A stretch of DNA of 64,000 bases, taken from the NCBI GenBank assembly GCA_018340805.1, contig JACMZG010000008.1, forward strand, positions 57,682,962-57,746,961, given 5' to 3'. The translations under genes were made by a program, and so were the position numbers. Each line of letters begins with the position of its first letter. The first letter of the stretch is position 1. The notes below the pieces were generated by a model. That model searched no databases, was not told the DNA's origin, and saw only the letters and a program-made list of their open reading frames with translations. Shown piece by piece: positions 23,858 to 33,890 of the stretch. This stretch comes from Microvelia longipes. Taxonomy: Eukaryota; Arthropoda; Insecta; Hemiptera; Veliidae.

Positions 23858-24098
23858 TTTAAAATACGGGCCTTCGGCCCGTAGCCGCTACGCGGCCTCG
23901 GCCCACCGGGCCGCTTCGCGGCCCGGGGGCCTCCTAGTGGCCGCTTCGCGGCCACATTGTTGTTGTTTTGTATTAATGTATGGTTTCACTATCGTTTCTT
24001 GTTACATGGCATTTTGCCACGTATTTAGCGAATTTTCACAGACTCGTTTCACAGGCCCGCTTCGCGGGCCTGAGAGGCTTTCTCACAAATTTGATTTT
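23858..24098 (+). repeat. GC-hairpin array, copy 2
   Basis: Same blocks as copy 1 in the same order: CGGGCCTTCGGCCCG, GGGCCGCTTCGCGGCCC, GGCCGCTTCGCGGCC, GTTACATGGCA/TGCCACGTA, CAGGCCCGCTTCGCGGGCCTG. The GGCGCTTCGCGCC module is missing and the outer AGCCTCT arm is altered. Most stems remain perfect although the linkers have diverged. It sits exactly where the Tigger transposase frame stops. Confidence 0.85.
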
Positions 24099-24354
24099 GT
24101 GAGGAAAAAATCCACACGTTGCAACTGTTAAAGTAACCTTGTATAAAGGGTATGAAAAGATTATAGTTTCATCAGCTTTAGTTATCGTCCACTATACAAA
24201 AGGGTATAAACTCTAACGTTTATGATTGTTTATAGAATTTAAAGAAAAATGTCAAATTTTGTTTTGTAAACAAATTGTTTATTTGAGTAAAATCTTAAGA
24301 TTGAAAAAAATATATTCATGATTATTCAAAATAAAATACCGTTTGCGTCATTTA

Positions 24355-24953
24355 GGATTGTCCGATTGAGCTGAAACCGGTCGCAATCGTTTTAGAATGA
24401 CTTCGACCATATAAAGACTACCTCGAGGTTCTTCCTCTTTACAGGCCTGCTTAGCTCGGCGTGGTTCAGTGGAAGCCATTTTTGCCCTGTCTCTCTGGGA
24501 CAGTAGGCTTACCAGGATGGAGCAAGAGGTAGAGGTCTTTCTTTGATACTATATCCCCACCCTCTAACACTACTGAACCCTACAGATATCGTACAAGTCT
24601 TTGACCTAGACGTATACATATATACAAGATTATATATATATGTATACCGATTGCGCCATTTGTGATGGTTCGATTTGAGCTGAAATTGGTTTTTTAATCG
24701 ATTCAGCTAGCCGTCTACCTTAATACTAGATACCTTGTTTTAAAGCCATTTTAAGTTTCAAAAAAAAATTTTTTTCATGACGTCATAACTTTGGTTGATG
24801 ACGTCATAATGTTTTTATAACAATAGGCCTCGTAACCTCCACAACATCTCGCGATTTGCAAAGTTTCGTTTCAATTTGACAACGCCTTCGAGAGTTATCG
24901 TTCGCCATACGAAAGGGTAGAAACTCTTACATACATATATATATATATATACA

Positions 24954-25002
<49 letters not shown>

Positions 25003-25137
25003 TATATAAACTTTTTTCGGACATATATTTTTGTTATCAGGAAGCCAATAGGAACCGATTCCACCCACTCCCACCCTCAACTTCCGTCATCCGAACAACC
25101 TCATAAGCGTCATTTTCACTATGAAAATTCGCTAAAA
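24355..25137 (+). repeat. Repeat B, copy 2
   Basis: Direct copy of 22,198-23,058, sharing all landmarks and ending at GAAAATTCGCTAAAA. Beyond the shared end the sequence differs from copy 1, which fixes the boundary. In this unit hairpins and B are only about 260 bp apart, so this is the better reference for the length of the compound element: about 1.28 kb from 23,858 to 25,137. Confidence 0.85.
24933..25010. repeat. (AT)n microsatellite inside repeat B2
   Basis: A TA tract flanked by the same CATACATATA and CATATATATA borders as in B1. Confidence 0.95.
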
Positions 25138-25169
25138 AATGATTAAATTTGACCTTGTGGGAGGACGGT

Positions 25170-25264
25170 AGAGAATTGACCACTGGTCAATACCTTGTTT
25201 TTTGAAGCTCTTGGGGCATAGAAGCACCCCACTATTTTTTTTACATATATCACCAAACACCCTG
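25170..25264 (-). repeat. Right terminal inverted repeat of the Tigger-type element
   Basis: The reverse complement starts CAGGGTGTTTGGTGATATATG directly after a TA dinucleotide (25,265-25,266) and matches the left end at 20,880-20,975. Confidence 0.65.
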
Positions 25265-25321
25265 TATAAATTTATAGTAATAATAACAATATAATGTATA
25301 TATTATATATAAATGTATTAA

Positions 25322-25490
25322 AACAAGAGGGATTGGGCCTCTTTACCGCCTCTCGGCATCGACGCTGGGGACCGCTTCTCGGCTACATGGTTGTTGTACT
25401 TTATCAGCTCGTTATATTACTGGTTAATATATAAGTGGCATAATGCCTCTTATAATCCTGCATAATGCCAGTAAGATATCTATTTTACTT
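25322..25490 (+). repeat. Degenerate copy of the GC-hairpin family
   Basis: GGGCCTCTTTACCGCCTCTC, then GGACCGCTTCTCGGCTACATG, then GTTGTTGTACTTTAT, follow the order of copy 1 (hairpins, ACATTGTTGTTGTTTTGTAT). At the place of the ATGGCA stem it has ATAAGTGGCA-TAA-TGCCTCTTAT, a different sequence that still pairs in nine of ten positions. Confidence 0.55.
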
Positions 25491-25689
25491 TGGATTAAAA
25501 CTTCATTCTGAAGTCGAGCTTAGCAAGACTTAAGTAATATCACCTTTGGCAATAATTAACCATGATATTCTAAGGAATATCATGACGAGTCCGAAGTCAT
25601 AACACTCTTGACTTAGATAAAAAATTAATTCTGTGGTCAAACGTTGCGAGACAAATCCAACATAGAGTGATACCACCCTAATAATCATG

Positions 25690-25849
25690 AGTTTCTAAGA
25701 AAGTACGGGAGTTTCTGAGAAAGTACGAGAGTTTCTAAGAAAGTACGGGAGTTTCTGAGAAAGTACGGGAGTTTCTGAGAAAGTACGGGAGTTTCAAAGA
25801 AAGTACGGGAGTTTCTGAGAAAGTACGGGAGTTTCTGAGAAAATTTGGG
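25690..25849. repeat. 20-bp minisatellite, eight units
   Basis: Eight exact-length 20-bp units of GTTTCTGAGAAAGTACGGGA starting at 25,691, 25,711 and so on to 25,831. Variation is limited to G/A at a few sites. The last unit decays into AAATTTGGG. The period is 20 throughout. Confidence 0.95.
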
Positions 25850-27235
25850 TATCGAAGTACACCGTACCCGAATTTTTACTGTTATAAATGTTCTTTTGGG
25901 GTGTCATGAATTCACAGTATAATTAGAAAGTTAAGGGTTCGAAAGGTCAATATGAGAGAGTTAGAAGAGTTTTGTCCTTCATGTAGGTGCTTGACTTATG
26001 ATTAGGAATCCCTTAATCAAGTGTTTGTTAATTAAAATACCCCCTTCTATTGTTCTCTCAGTCCTTAATATACTACTAAATTTTCCAGATATTTGTTCTC
26101 ATATTAGAAAGGTCTGTTGATGATTTGTTTAGCCTCTTCGTACTAGAGTATCCTTGATTATAAAGTAGTGATTGTTTGTTTGTCATATAATCTTTTTCCT
26201 AAGAGATCCAGAAATGTTGGTCTATCATAGTTGTTTCTAATGCGTTTACAAGTCATTATGTCTATTCTTCTCTTGTCAGCATTATAGCAAATTTTAATAC
26301 AATGGTAATAATCAGTCTTTCCTCATTAATTTTCTTTTTAATAAATTAACTTTATTTATTAAATGATTATTATTCTTATTTAGCTCTTAAATCATATTTA
26401 AATTTCCATGTTAATAATAAACTAAGCAGTAATGTTAATAATTAATCCTCATTTCTAGCTTCTAAATTAAGATGTGTTTAATAAATTATTGTATTAAAAT
26501 GAGTAAAAACTAGTGTAACATGTTTATATGTAGAAAAATGGGACATACCCACTCCAGTTTTCATCTAAGTAGACTTAAAAATGATCCTAAACAGTGACCA
26601 TTTGATTCTTTTAGAGAATTTATAAAGGAAGAATAAGCTAATGAGGATTGGGTCATGATGGAGGATGGGAGGTGATTATTTTAAAGGTGAGGAGGCTCAC
26701 TGAGTAAAATATATATATATGTATATATATAGATAAATTTTTGTCTCCAACGTTTCCATGGCGCACGATAACTTTCGACTGCTTTTTGCGATCTGAATGA
26801 AACATTTTACTAAAATCGACCTCATGAATGTCCAAAACATATTGATTATCACATTTTTATGAACAACCTGCGTCATTAACCTATAAAAATGTCAAAAAAT
26901 CAAAAAAAACATCGAAGGTAATCTTGAAAAAATTATTTTGATCACCTTTAAATTTAATACACATAAACTGATAGATTGATACACACAACAACGACACATA
27001 CGAAATTAAATAGAATTATCAGCATTAGTTCTGATTTTGTCGATTGAGGTATATAACCATGTGTAATCTGATCACGTTTTTTATCAAATACTTGTAAAAA
27101 TGTTTTATTATCGAGGCAGAAACTAGCACAAACTGTAACAAAACTTATAATACAAAAGCTGCTACATAACCACTACCTTGTGGCCTGAAAAGGCTTTTAG
27201 CGCCGAAGCCTCCAAATCACCAAGATGCCTTTTGT
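25850..27235. other. Unannotated AT-rich sequence
   Basis: No supported gene. A short (AT)n tract lies at 26,708-26,731. The minus-strand frame at 26,653-26,835 is unremarkable. Confidence 0.3.
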
Positions 27236-27358
27236 TTTAGCGAATTTCCTTTGGAAATTCGGCTAATGGGATAGGCGTCATGGCAGAATTCGAACCTCGG
27301 ACCACGACACAAATCCGTTTCAGAGGTCCCTAATGACGAAAAAATACGTTTCGCGAGA

Positions 27359-27497
<139 letters not shown>

Positions 27498-27728
27498 TAT
27501 TTCTAGACACTTTCTTGTAAACACTCTATCTTTCGAACGGATTAATATTTTTTAACCAAACTTGGTACAAAAATCAACCTTGGGGAGGACACGAACCCTA
27601 TTGAAAACCAGGTTTTTGTGACGTCATTAACCCGGTTTGCTGAGTCAGCGAATTTTTCAAAAAATCAGCAAAATTCAGGGTTAATATTTTTTGCCGCGAA
27701 AAAGGTCAATATTTATGTTTTTTGAGAC

Positions 27729-28100
27729 GCTGAATCGAATGAAACCGGTCCGAAGTCGATACGACCACTCTAAGTGACCTAAAAATCAAAAAAACCATTG
27801 TAAATTACCGAAAACCAAAATTTTGGTCAATAAAAAATAAATTTCGAGTAGGGTGTCGTTTTCTATGTAATTTGGGGCGCTGAGTCGAATGAAACCGGTC
27901 CGAAGTCGATACGACCACTTAAAGTTACCAAAAAGTCGAAAAAACCACAAAAATTATAGAAAACCAAAATTACGGTCGTTGAAAATTAAATTTCGAGTAG
28001 GGTGTCGTTTTCAATGTTTTTCGGGCCTCTGAGTTGAATGCCAGTGGTCCGGAGTTAATACGACCACTCAAACTCAGGGTACCTGGGTTCACATCCTGGA
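27729..28100. repeat. ~150-bp tandem repeat (2.5 units) inside repeat C
   Basis: The block GAATGAAACCGGTCCGAAGT followed by CGATACGACCACT recurs at 27,729, 27,879 and, decayed, 28,027. Between them lie GAAAACCAAAATT and TTTCGAGTAGGGTGTCGTTTT. The related copy at 61.8 kb keeps GGTCCGGAGT and GATACGACC. Confidence 0.75.
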
Positions 28101-28303
28101 AGGGTCGAAAAATTTTTATCGTTTTTTTTTTTACTTAATATAAGTTTACAACTAGAAAATAATTCTGGCGCGGTGATCCGCATGTCCTGTGAATTTCCTT
28201 TGGATGCGAGCACTCAAACCCAGAGTACCTGGGTTCAAATCCTAGTAGGGACAATAATTTTTTATCGTTTTTTTTACCTAATATAAGTTTACAACTAGAA
28301 AAT

Positions 28304-29016
28304 AATTCTGGCGCGGTGGTCCGCATGTCGGGCGAATTTCCTTTGGATGCGTGTTTCCGTGCTTTTTACATTATATAAGTTTACAACTACTAAATAAATT
28401 ATTCCGCCGCGGTGGTCCGCTGTCGGGCGAATTTCATGTGGAATGCGTGTTTCCGTGCTAAACAATCCATTTTTGCTTATGCAAGAACCATATCTATAGC
28501 GTGGTCCCGGTTCATGCTTTAGAACCTAAGCAGTTACTCAATTGTCAAGCACTGCTCGTAACTCATTTTGTCTGTATTTTCCAAAGGAAATGCGCAGTTG
28601 TTCTGCAACTGCGTGATTACTTCACGTTGTACTTCTAAAATAAGAAGTACGCACTATTATTTGCATTAGTTTAAAGCTTGGTTACTTATCTTTAAGCTTA
28701 GTCAGTTATCTTTAAAGGTTTTAGATCATTTCCTTTGGAAAATACAGACAAAATGAGTTACGAGCAGTGCTTGACAATTGAGTAACTGCTTAGGTTCTAA
28801 AGCATGAACCGGCACCACGCTATAGATATGGTTCTTGCATAAGCAAAAATGAAATGTTTAGCACGGAAACACGCATTCTACATGAAATTCGCCCGACAGC
28901 GGACCACCGCGGCGGAATAATTTATTTAGTAGTTGTAAACTTATATAATGTAAAAAGCACGGAAACACGCATCCAAAGGAAATTCGCCCGACATGCGGAC
29001 CACCGCGCCAGAATTT
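28304..29016. repeat. Large palindrome: 289-bp arms, 136-bp spacer
   Basis: The left arm (28,304-28,591) starts AATTCTGGCGCGGTGGTCC and ends TCCAAAGGAAAT. The right arm (28,728-29,016) is its reverse complement with only a few mismatches, for example GTGGTCCC against GTGGTGCC. The spacer holds smaller hairpins: GCGCAGTTGTTCTGCAACTGC and GTACTTCTAAAATAAGAAGTAC. High arm identity implies recent formation or arm-to-arm gene conversion. No coding content. Confidence 0.92.
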
Positions 29017-29795
29017 TTTAGTAAATATCCATATCACAGCGCAAATTATAGAATGTACAAACAATACTACACTTGCAAAGTAGTAAAATATAACTTTAAA
29101 ATATTTCTCTAGTTGTTATGTACTGAGTAAAGTGAATTTTATTTTACTGAGTACTCTATTTTTCAAAGAGAACAAATGAAACATTTTGCGTTGAGGTCAG
29201 AGGATTGATTAACTGAATGTTCTGCTCCAACATTTAATTTCGAACACAATATTCTTTGTATCACAACATAATCTTTATTGATGACACTTTGGTATCAAAG
29301 AATAGCTAGTCATTGATTTATGTAATGGACGCTGTGATAGTCACTTTAAAATGATAATAGGCTGAGGTTTGTTTGTTTTAAAAGGTTTTAGCGCCTGAGT
29401 GAAGTACAGAAAGTCACGTTGGCTAGTTACTCGGTAGAAAGGCTTTTACATTATTTAACAGCTCAAGGCGAACGAGGAGCCCTACCCTGACCTCAGTCTT
29501 GCGTTACTCTTTGTTTAATCTTACCTTTGTCTTTGCTCTTGCATTCCTACATCTTTCCTATTTGCTTTAGATTCCTCGCTTTGTTCATCTACTATTACTC
29601 GCATACTAAATCATCTAAAGCTTATCTAAGCATTCTTAGATTAAAATTTAAATCGTCTTTTAGCTCTCTTTTAGAGTAGTCTTAATAATGTATCATATTA
29701 AAAAAATCAAATGCGGAATACATCGGAACTTTTCTATACATTGCCATTTAAGGATTCAAATAAAGGTCTATCCACAAATTATTTGAATCCTTATA
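29017..29795. other. Unannotated AT-rich sequence
   Basis: No supported gene. Positions 29,480-29,590 are CT-rich on the + strand. Two GATTCAAATAA/TTATTTGAATC blocks at 29,753 and 29,778 form a small inverted pair beside the SINE. Confidence 0.3.
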
Positions 29796-30062
29796 ATATG
29801 GAAAGCCGCCTCCGTGGCCGAGGTCGTTAAGGCGTTAGTCTTTACACTGACCTTTGACACCCACGGAGGTCTGGGGTTCGCATCCCAGGTTACGCTCTTA
29901 GTTTATAGAAGATTATTGATTAGATAAATTATCGCCAGCTTTAGTTTACACTTTGAGCGTAACGGTTGCTAATACCACCTGAGGTGGTTCTCGCGGGGGT
30001 TATCCCTGATGAGCCGCAAGGCTCTAAACGGGCATTATTATTATTATTATTATTATATGGAA
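29796..30062 (+). mobile_element. tRNA-derived SINE, intact, with target duplication
   Basis: Flanked by ATATGGAA at 29,796-29,803 and 30,055-30,062. The head GTGGCCGAGGTCGTTAAGG is a tRNA-Ser/Leu-type box A. GGGGTTCGCATCC is box B. The body (AAATTATCGCCAGC, TTTGAGCGTAACGG) recurs at 32,695-32,735. The 3' end GCCGCAAGGCTCTAAACGGG then (ATT)n matches the tail of the LINE fragment near 33,066. A tRNA head plus a borrowed LINE tail is the standard architecture for a SINE moved by a partner LINE. The clean duplication suggests youth. Confidence 0.88.
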
Positions 30063-30232
30063 TTTACTGGCGCTAACGTCACTCATATTGCCATTTACTT
30101 TTCTATAAAATGTTTATTTATTTCTATGGACTCGCTTCGCTCTCCTCAGAATAAATAAACACTAAATTTATACTGCGTACTGCGACACGTATTTAGACTT
30201 ATTTTGCTCGTCCTCTGACAGAAGTCCGTCAG

Positions 30233-30295
30233 ATTCCCAGCGGTCACCCATTAAGGCACGAACCTCGCTGGTTACACCTTAACTTTTATGATTTT
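30233..30295 (-). promoter_or_regulatory. 5S rRNA-like internal promoter in A1
   Basis: The minus strand reads AAATCATAAAAGTTAAGG, 27 bases later TTAATGGGTGACCGCTGGGA. These align with the 5S rRNA box A region (GATCACCGAAGTTAAGC) and box C (TAGATGGGTGACCGCCTGGG). Spacing is close to that of 5S. Confidence 0.65.
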
Positions 30296-30721
30296 ACAAA
30301 AACCGTAGATATCCCTGCCGCATTTATACGAACCTAAGGAAACGCATTTGCTACGTAGAGGGATTCACACACTCACCTAATTTGATCTAAATTAGATTTT
30401 TTTATTTTTAACAAGTTTTTCAAAAATGTCATTCAAAACAATTTTTTTTAATTTCTAAAATATTTTAACTACTATGTTTACAAGACATTTAGTTTGAATT
30501 GATCTAATACTGTTAATGAGATGCAACTTGGTAGATATTGTTCTTATCTATGGCAAGCGTCTATTTTGAATCGAACCTAACATTTTTCCGCGCTTTATGT
30601 ATTTTAATCATTTTTGGAAAGTCATTATAGATGGTCATTAATGAAGTTTAAAAAAGACTTGATTCGTGTGCCAAATTTCAACTATCTAGCATAAATTCAC
30701 TGCGGGAGCTACAATGATAAC

Positions 30722-30722
30722 A

Positions 30723-30757
<35 letters not shown>
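30722..30757. repeat. (CA)n microsatellite in A1
   Basis: About 16 CA dinucleotides, expanding the short ACAGACACACAC run present at the same place in other family A copies. Confidence 0.95.
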
Positions 30758-30758
<1 letters not shown>

Positions 30759-31074
30759 CGAATTAATAAAAACGAAAAATTCATGAGGTCTTAAAACACC
30801 TGAAATTGATAATTTTTAGATTTTTAGTGCAAAAGCAATACTTTTCCTTTATACCTACGGTATAGATTAGAAAATGTAAAAAGGTTATTTCAATTGTAAT
30901 ACAAAAATAAACATGTTAAAATGCATTATTCCCTGATATTTAATTCGCGTAAAAATTAAATTTTACATGTACGTATTACCTTAAAAATAAATTTAAAAAA
31001 AATATTACTAACTTCATGTTAGGCCTAACCTTGTTGTTAAAGGTATAATAAAATACAAAGAAAAGTGTAGTTAC

Positions 31075-31206
31075 CTCACAAGTGCATTTGAGCATGTATC
31101 TAATGACATAGAAGTTTACTGGAATGAATTTACAACCTTTACCATCGATTATTAAAATTAATTGAAGGATTGATTGATGATTGCTCTCTTGCATGTTTCT
31201 AGATTG
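31075..31206 (-). CDS. Possible internal exon, minus strand (speculative)
   Basis: Between AACGCAG| (acceptor) and TGTGAG|GTAACT (donor), 132 bases are open in phase 0/0. The peptide includes LILIIDGKGCKFIPVNFYVI and CTCE. It is not simple-sequence or purine-only. The acceptor lacks a good pyrimidine tract. I recognise no family. It could be a genuine exon, a worn transposon fragment or chance in AT-rich DNA. Confidence 0.2.
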
Positions 31207-31261
31207 CTGCGTTGTGAAGTTATATAGTTGTATACAAATAACCAGTACCTTCTAAGTTAAA

Positions 31262-31450
31262 ATGTTTATTTGAGAGCCGACTTTCAACCACTTCTGGCCA
31301 CCATCTCTCATGCTTGGAGTGCTAAAAAGCTAAATGTAGTCATTTATAGGTCTCTATTGCACCTTTTAGGTCTATATGTAGGCCTTAAAGGTGCAATAAC
31401 ACTCCAAGCATGACTGATGATGGCCAGCAGGGGTTAAGAGTTGGTTCTTA
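31262..31450. repeat. Inverted pair of PLE-type 3' ends
   Basis: The left half, on the minus strand, reads GGCCAGAAGTGGTTGAAAGT then CGGCTCTCAAATAAA. The right half reads GACTGATGATGGCCAGCAGG then GGTTAAGAGTTGG and TTCTTAAATAAA on the + strand. Both follow the PLE tail pattern (CTGATGATG-ACC, GGTTGAAAG) seen at 17,365 and 63,840. An internal GCACCTTTTAGG/CCTTAAAGGTGC palindrome lies at the centre. Confidence 0.6.
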
Positions 31451-31459
31451 AATAAAAAT

Positions 31460-32280
31460 ATTACTTGTGAAGGGACTGTTTATTTGTTTATATTTGTTTT
31501 TTTAGATTGTTTCCAATTAAAATTAGAGAAGGAATCGTATAAATTATTCTTATAAAATAAATAACTAAAGAAATATATGGCTAAATAATAATGCTTCAAT
31601 TAATACCTCATTATTCAATTTAATAATAGGAAAGTAAGTAAAGGTGAACTCTGAGAAAACCTGTCTATGAAATCGAGTCAAGAGCCTTCCGGATTCTTTT
31701 CATAAACATCATAATACCAATATTACAAGAAACAAAGTCAAGCTAAGAAGAACAAAATTGTTTCTAAACTCTTAAGATCGTAATTGGCCTTAAAACAAAG
31801 GATAAAATATAAAGAGTTAGAGAGTAAAAATAACTCTCTTAAAGTCGACAAAAGGTTGGGAAAAAAGTTTTACATCACAACTTCTCAAAGAAAGAAGTGA
31901 AGTGAGGCACTGGCGTTATAAAACTTGGACCGACATTGTTTGTGTTGGCCCTTTAAATTTCTATAAAAAGGTTGCGTTAAAAGGTAAAAAATGTAAACCA
32001 AACTCTAGATCCGTTATAGCTGCCAAAATAAACAGTATTAAAGTTTTTTCTTAAGCTAATAATCCACCTCATTTTTCTTTTTGCTCTTAAACTGCTCCCA
32101 TAGATTAAAAACTTTTTTAGTACCACGTATATATCTTTATTATTTCGCGCAATTGATCAACGTTTTAAAGTTTAAAATAAGATTTATAGATCTCATTTAT
32201 TTTTTATTTATGATAAAATGTATCATGTTTAATTTCGCGATCGTTGGATATTTTAATATCTTCAAATACCGATTTTAGTT
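31460..32280. other. Unannotated AT-rich sequence
   Basis: No supported gene. The 65-codon frame at 32,081 is AT-driven with no motif. Confidence 0.3.
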
Positions 32281-32283
32281 CCC

Positions 32284-32343
32284 AAGTATAGTGACAAAAA
32301 ACCTAGCAATTCCCTAATTGCTAGGTTTTTTGTCACTATACTT
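32284..32343. repeat. Perfect palindrome, 28-bp arms, 4-bp loop
   Basis: AAGTATAGTGACAAAAAACC continues to CTAGCAATT at 32,311. Then comes CCCT, then the exact complement to 32,343. There is no mismatch in 28 pairs. The inner part, CTAGCAATT, is also the core of the minisatellite that starts 20 bp downstream. Confidence 0.97.
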
Positions 32344-32362
32344 TTATAGTCTCTCCCTAGAG

Positions 32363-32662
32363 GTGACAGACTACCTAAAAATTAGGGAGAGGTGACAGAC
32401 TACCTAGCAATTAGGGAGAGGTGACAGACTCCCTAGCAATTTGGGAGAGGTGACAGACTACCTAGCAATTAGGGAGAGGTGACAGACTACCTAGCAATTA
32501 GGGAGAGGTGACAGACTCCCTAGCAATTTGGGAGAGGTGACAGACTACCTAGCAATTAGGGAGAGGTGACAGACTACCTAGCAATTAGGGAGAGGTGACA
32601 GACTACTAGCAATTAGGGAGAGGTTGACAGACCTAGCAATTAGGGAGAGGTGACAGACTAAT
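32363..32662. repeat. 29-bp minisatellite with three-unit higher order
   Basis: Units GTGACAGACTACCTAGCAAT + TAGGGAGAG start at 32,363, 32,392, 32,421, 32,450, 32,479, 32,508, 32,537, 32,566 and 32,595, followed by two slightly shortened units. The third and sixth units share CTCCCTAGCAATTTGGG instead of CTACCTAGCAATTAGGG. This gives an 87-bp higher-order period. Confidence 0.95.
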
Positions 32663-32689
32663 TTTAATATCCACGTATGTTAAGACTTT

Positions 32690-33110
32690 GCCTAATAAAT
32701 TATTACCAGTTTTAGCCTTTACTTTGAGCGTAATGTTTGCCACTTGGAAATCTCAAGCCAAGAGTACAATCAGAGAATGGCAAGCTACCAATAATCAGCT
32801 ACACTGGAACAATGTTCCTGGCTATAAGCACAGTGAACTTATGATAAGAGGTCCGAAAGCCAAGCTGAGAAAAAGTCTTATAAAGTTAAATAAGAAAACC
32901 CAAGTCTAGTGGCTGGCTTGATAACTGGTCACTGTCACCTACGCAAACATATCTACACTATAAGCATATACTTAAAAGAGCCTGTTTGTTGACTTTGTGG
33001 GCTATCCTCTGAACACACGTCATATTTGATTGTAAATTCCATACATTTAAAAGATGTATGTTATTTGGCCGCATGGCTCTAAATGGTCATCATTATAATT
33101 ATTAAAGTCT
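32690..33110 (+). pseudogene. Jockey/I-type LINE 3' fragment
   Basis: It starts with a block shared with the SINE body (TTTGAGCGTAATG). It then codes TWKSQAKSTIREWQATNN, PGYKHSELMIRGPKAKLRKS and, after one stop, LVAGLITGHCHLRKHIYTIS followed by EPVC-LCG. This is the C-terminal end of non-LTR ORF2 proteins: an RNase H-distal W..., then L-x-G-x-L-T-G-H-C-x-L-x-x-H, then a C-x-x-C...H zinc motif. Stops in the frame and lack of upstream domains make it a dead 5'-truncated copy. The tail GCCGCATGGCTCTAAATGG then (ATT)-like repeats matches the SINE tail. Confidence 0.75.
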
Positions 33111-33590
33111 TTGAAATTTCTTTTAGAATTAAAGCTTAAAATTAGTTTTCGTTTATCAATACTTCAACATAACTTTTCAGTAAGTTCCTTAAGAGTTTGG
33201 AATTGTGACTTGATATATAGTTAGGAACTACTACATATAGAGCACGGTCTTCCCCAAGAAAAGTGTAATTTTGCACGGTTCACAGCTACTGATTTTTACG
33301 AACAAAAACCTTGAAATACGTTATTTGTATATTTGATAAAAAACTAATGTCATTAGAATGTAATGTTTTCAAAAATAATTGCATATTATTTAACTCATAA
33401 CTTTAACTAAACTTTATATTTATGTTCGTATTAACTGGTCACAAGGGGTTAAAATGTTGGAAAATGAAAATTAATATATTCTACATAGGTATACCAAGTT
33501 ATATCATTACTGAGTATAATGACTTTATCTATACTCTATCTAAATTGCACCAATTAAAATATTTTATATTTTAGACGCATCAACATAAAT
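33111..33590. other. AT-rich spacer, nothing recognised
   Basis: No gene or repeat boundary seen. Confidence 0.35.
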
Positions 33591-33599
33591 ATATATATT

Positions 33600-33890
33600 T
33601 TTTACGTTTCCTCATTTATAACGTAAAGGTATATAGATAAATAAATACGTTTGCTCTAAAAACCCGAAAACAAGATTATTGTAGCTCCCTGTGTATTTAT
33701 GTTAGAGAGTTACAACTTCAAAAAAATCAACGCTAGTTCTAGTTGTGCTGTACTAAAAATATTTTTTATGACGTCATTAACCGTCATTATTGACTCTGTG
33801 AAAATCTCGGAAGTTCCTATTACAGACAGACGCATGATGAAAACCACTTAGAACGTCATGAAAATGCCTGAAACGAATAATAATTATGGT
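33600..33890 (+). repeat. Family A element, copy A2 (chimeric)
   Basis: The forward part has TACGTTTCCTCATTTATAAC, AGCTCCCTGTGTATTTATG and ATGACGTCATTAACCGTCAT. It then switches to the opposite orientation of the same family: ACAGACAGACGCATGA, AACCACTTAGAACGTC, ATGCCTGAAACG. The 5S block is absent. Inversion within the element or two partial copies could explain it. Confidence 0.6.

Larger units (their letters stand above)
30125..30890 (-). repeat. Family A element, copy A1 (5S-containing)
   Basis: Minus strand. The outer end has ACTTTTCCTTTATACC-type palindromic sequence (near 30,842). A CA/TG run follows, then a T-rich interior, then a 5S-like block (30,233-30,295) and GACGAGCAAAATAAGTC / GAGCGAAGCGAGTCC modules at 30,130-30,215. 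It matches A3, A5 and A8 in order. Confidence 0.7.

Noticed and set aside
23858..25137. Helitron with 3' hairpin and CTAA end
   Set aside because: GCGTCATTTTCA...GAAAATTCGCTAA resembles a terminal hairpin plus CTRR. But spacing is wrong, no TC start is seen at the hairpin side, and the AT insertion site is not evident.
25690..25849. CRISPR-like array
   Set aside because: The 20-bp units are contiguous with no unique spacers. It is a minisatellite. The same applies to 32,363-32,662 and 47,321-47,440.
28135..28326. 63-codon minus-strand frame with GFEPR
   Set aside because: GFEPR is the translation of a box B-like GGTTCAAATCC inside repeat C, a well-known false-gene signature.
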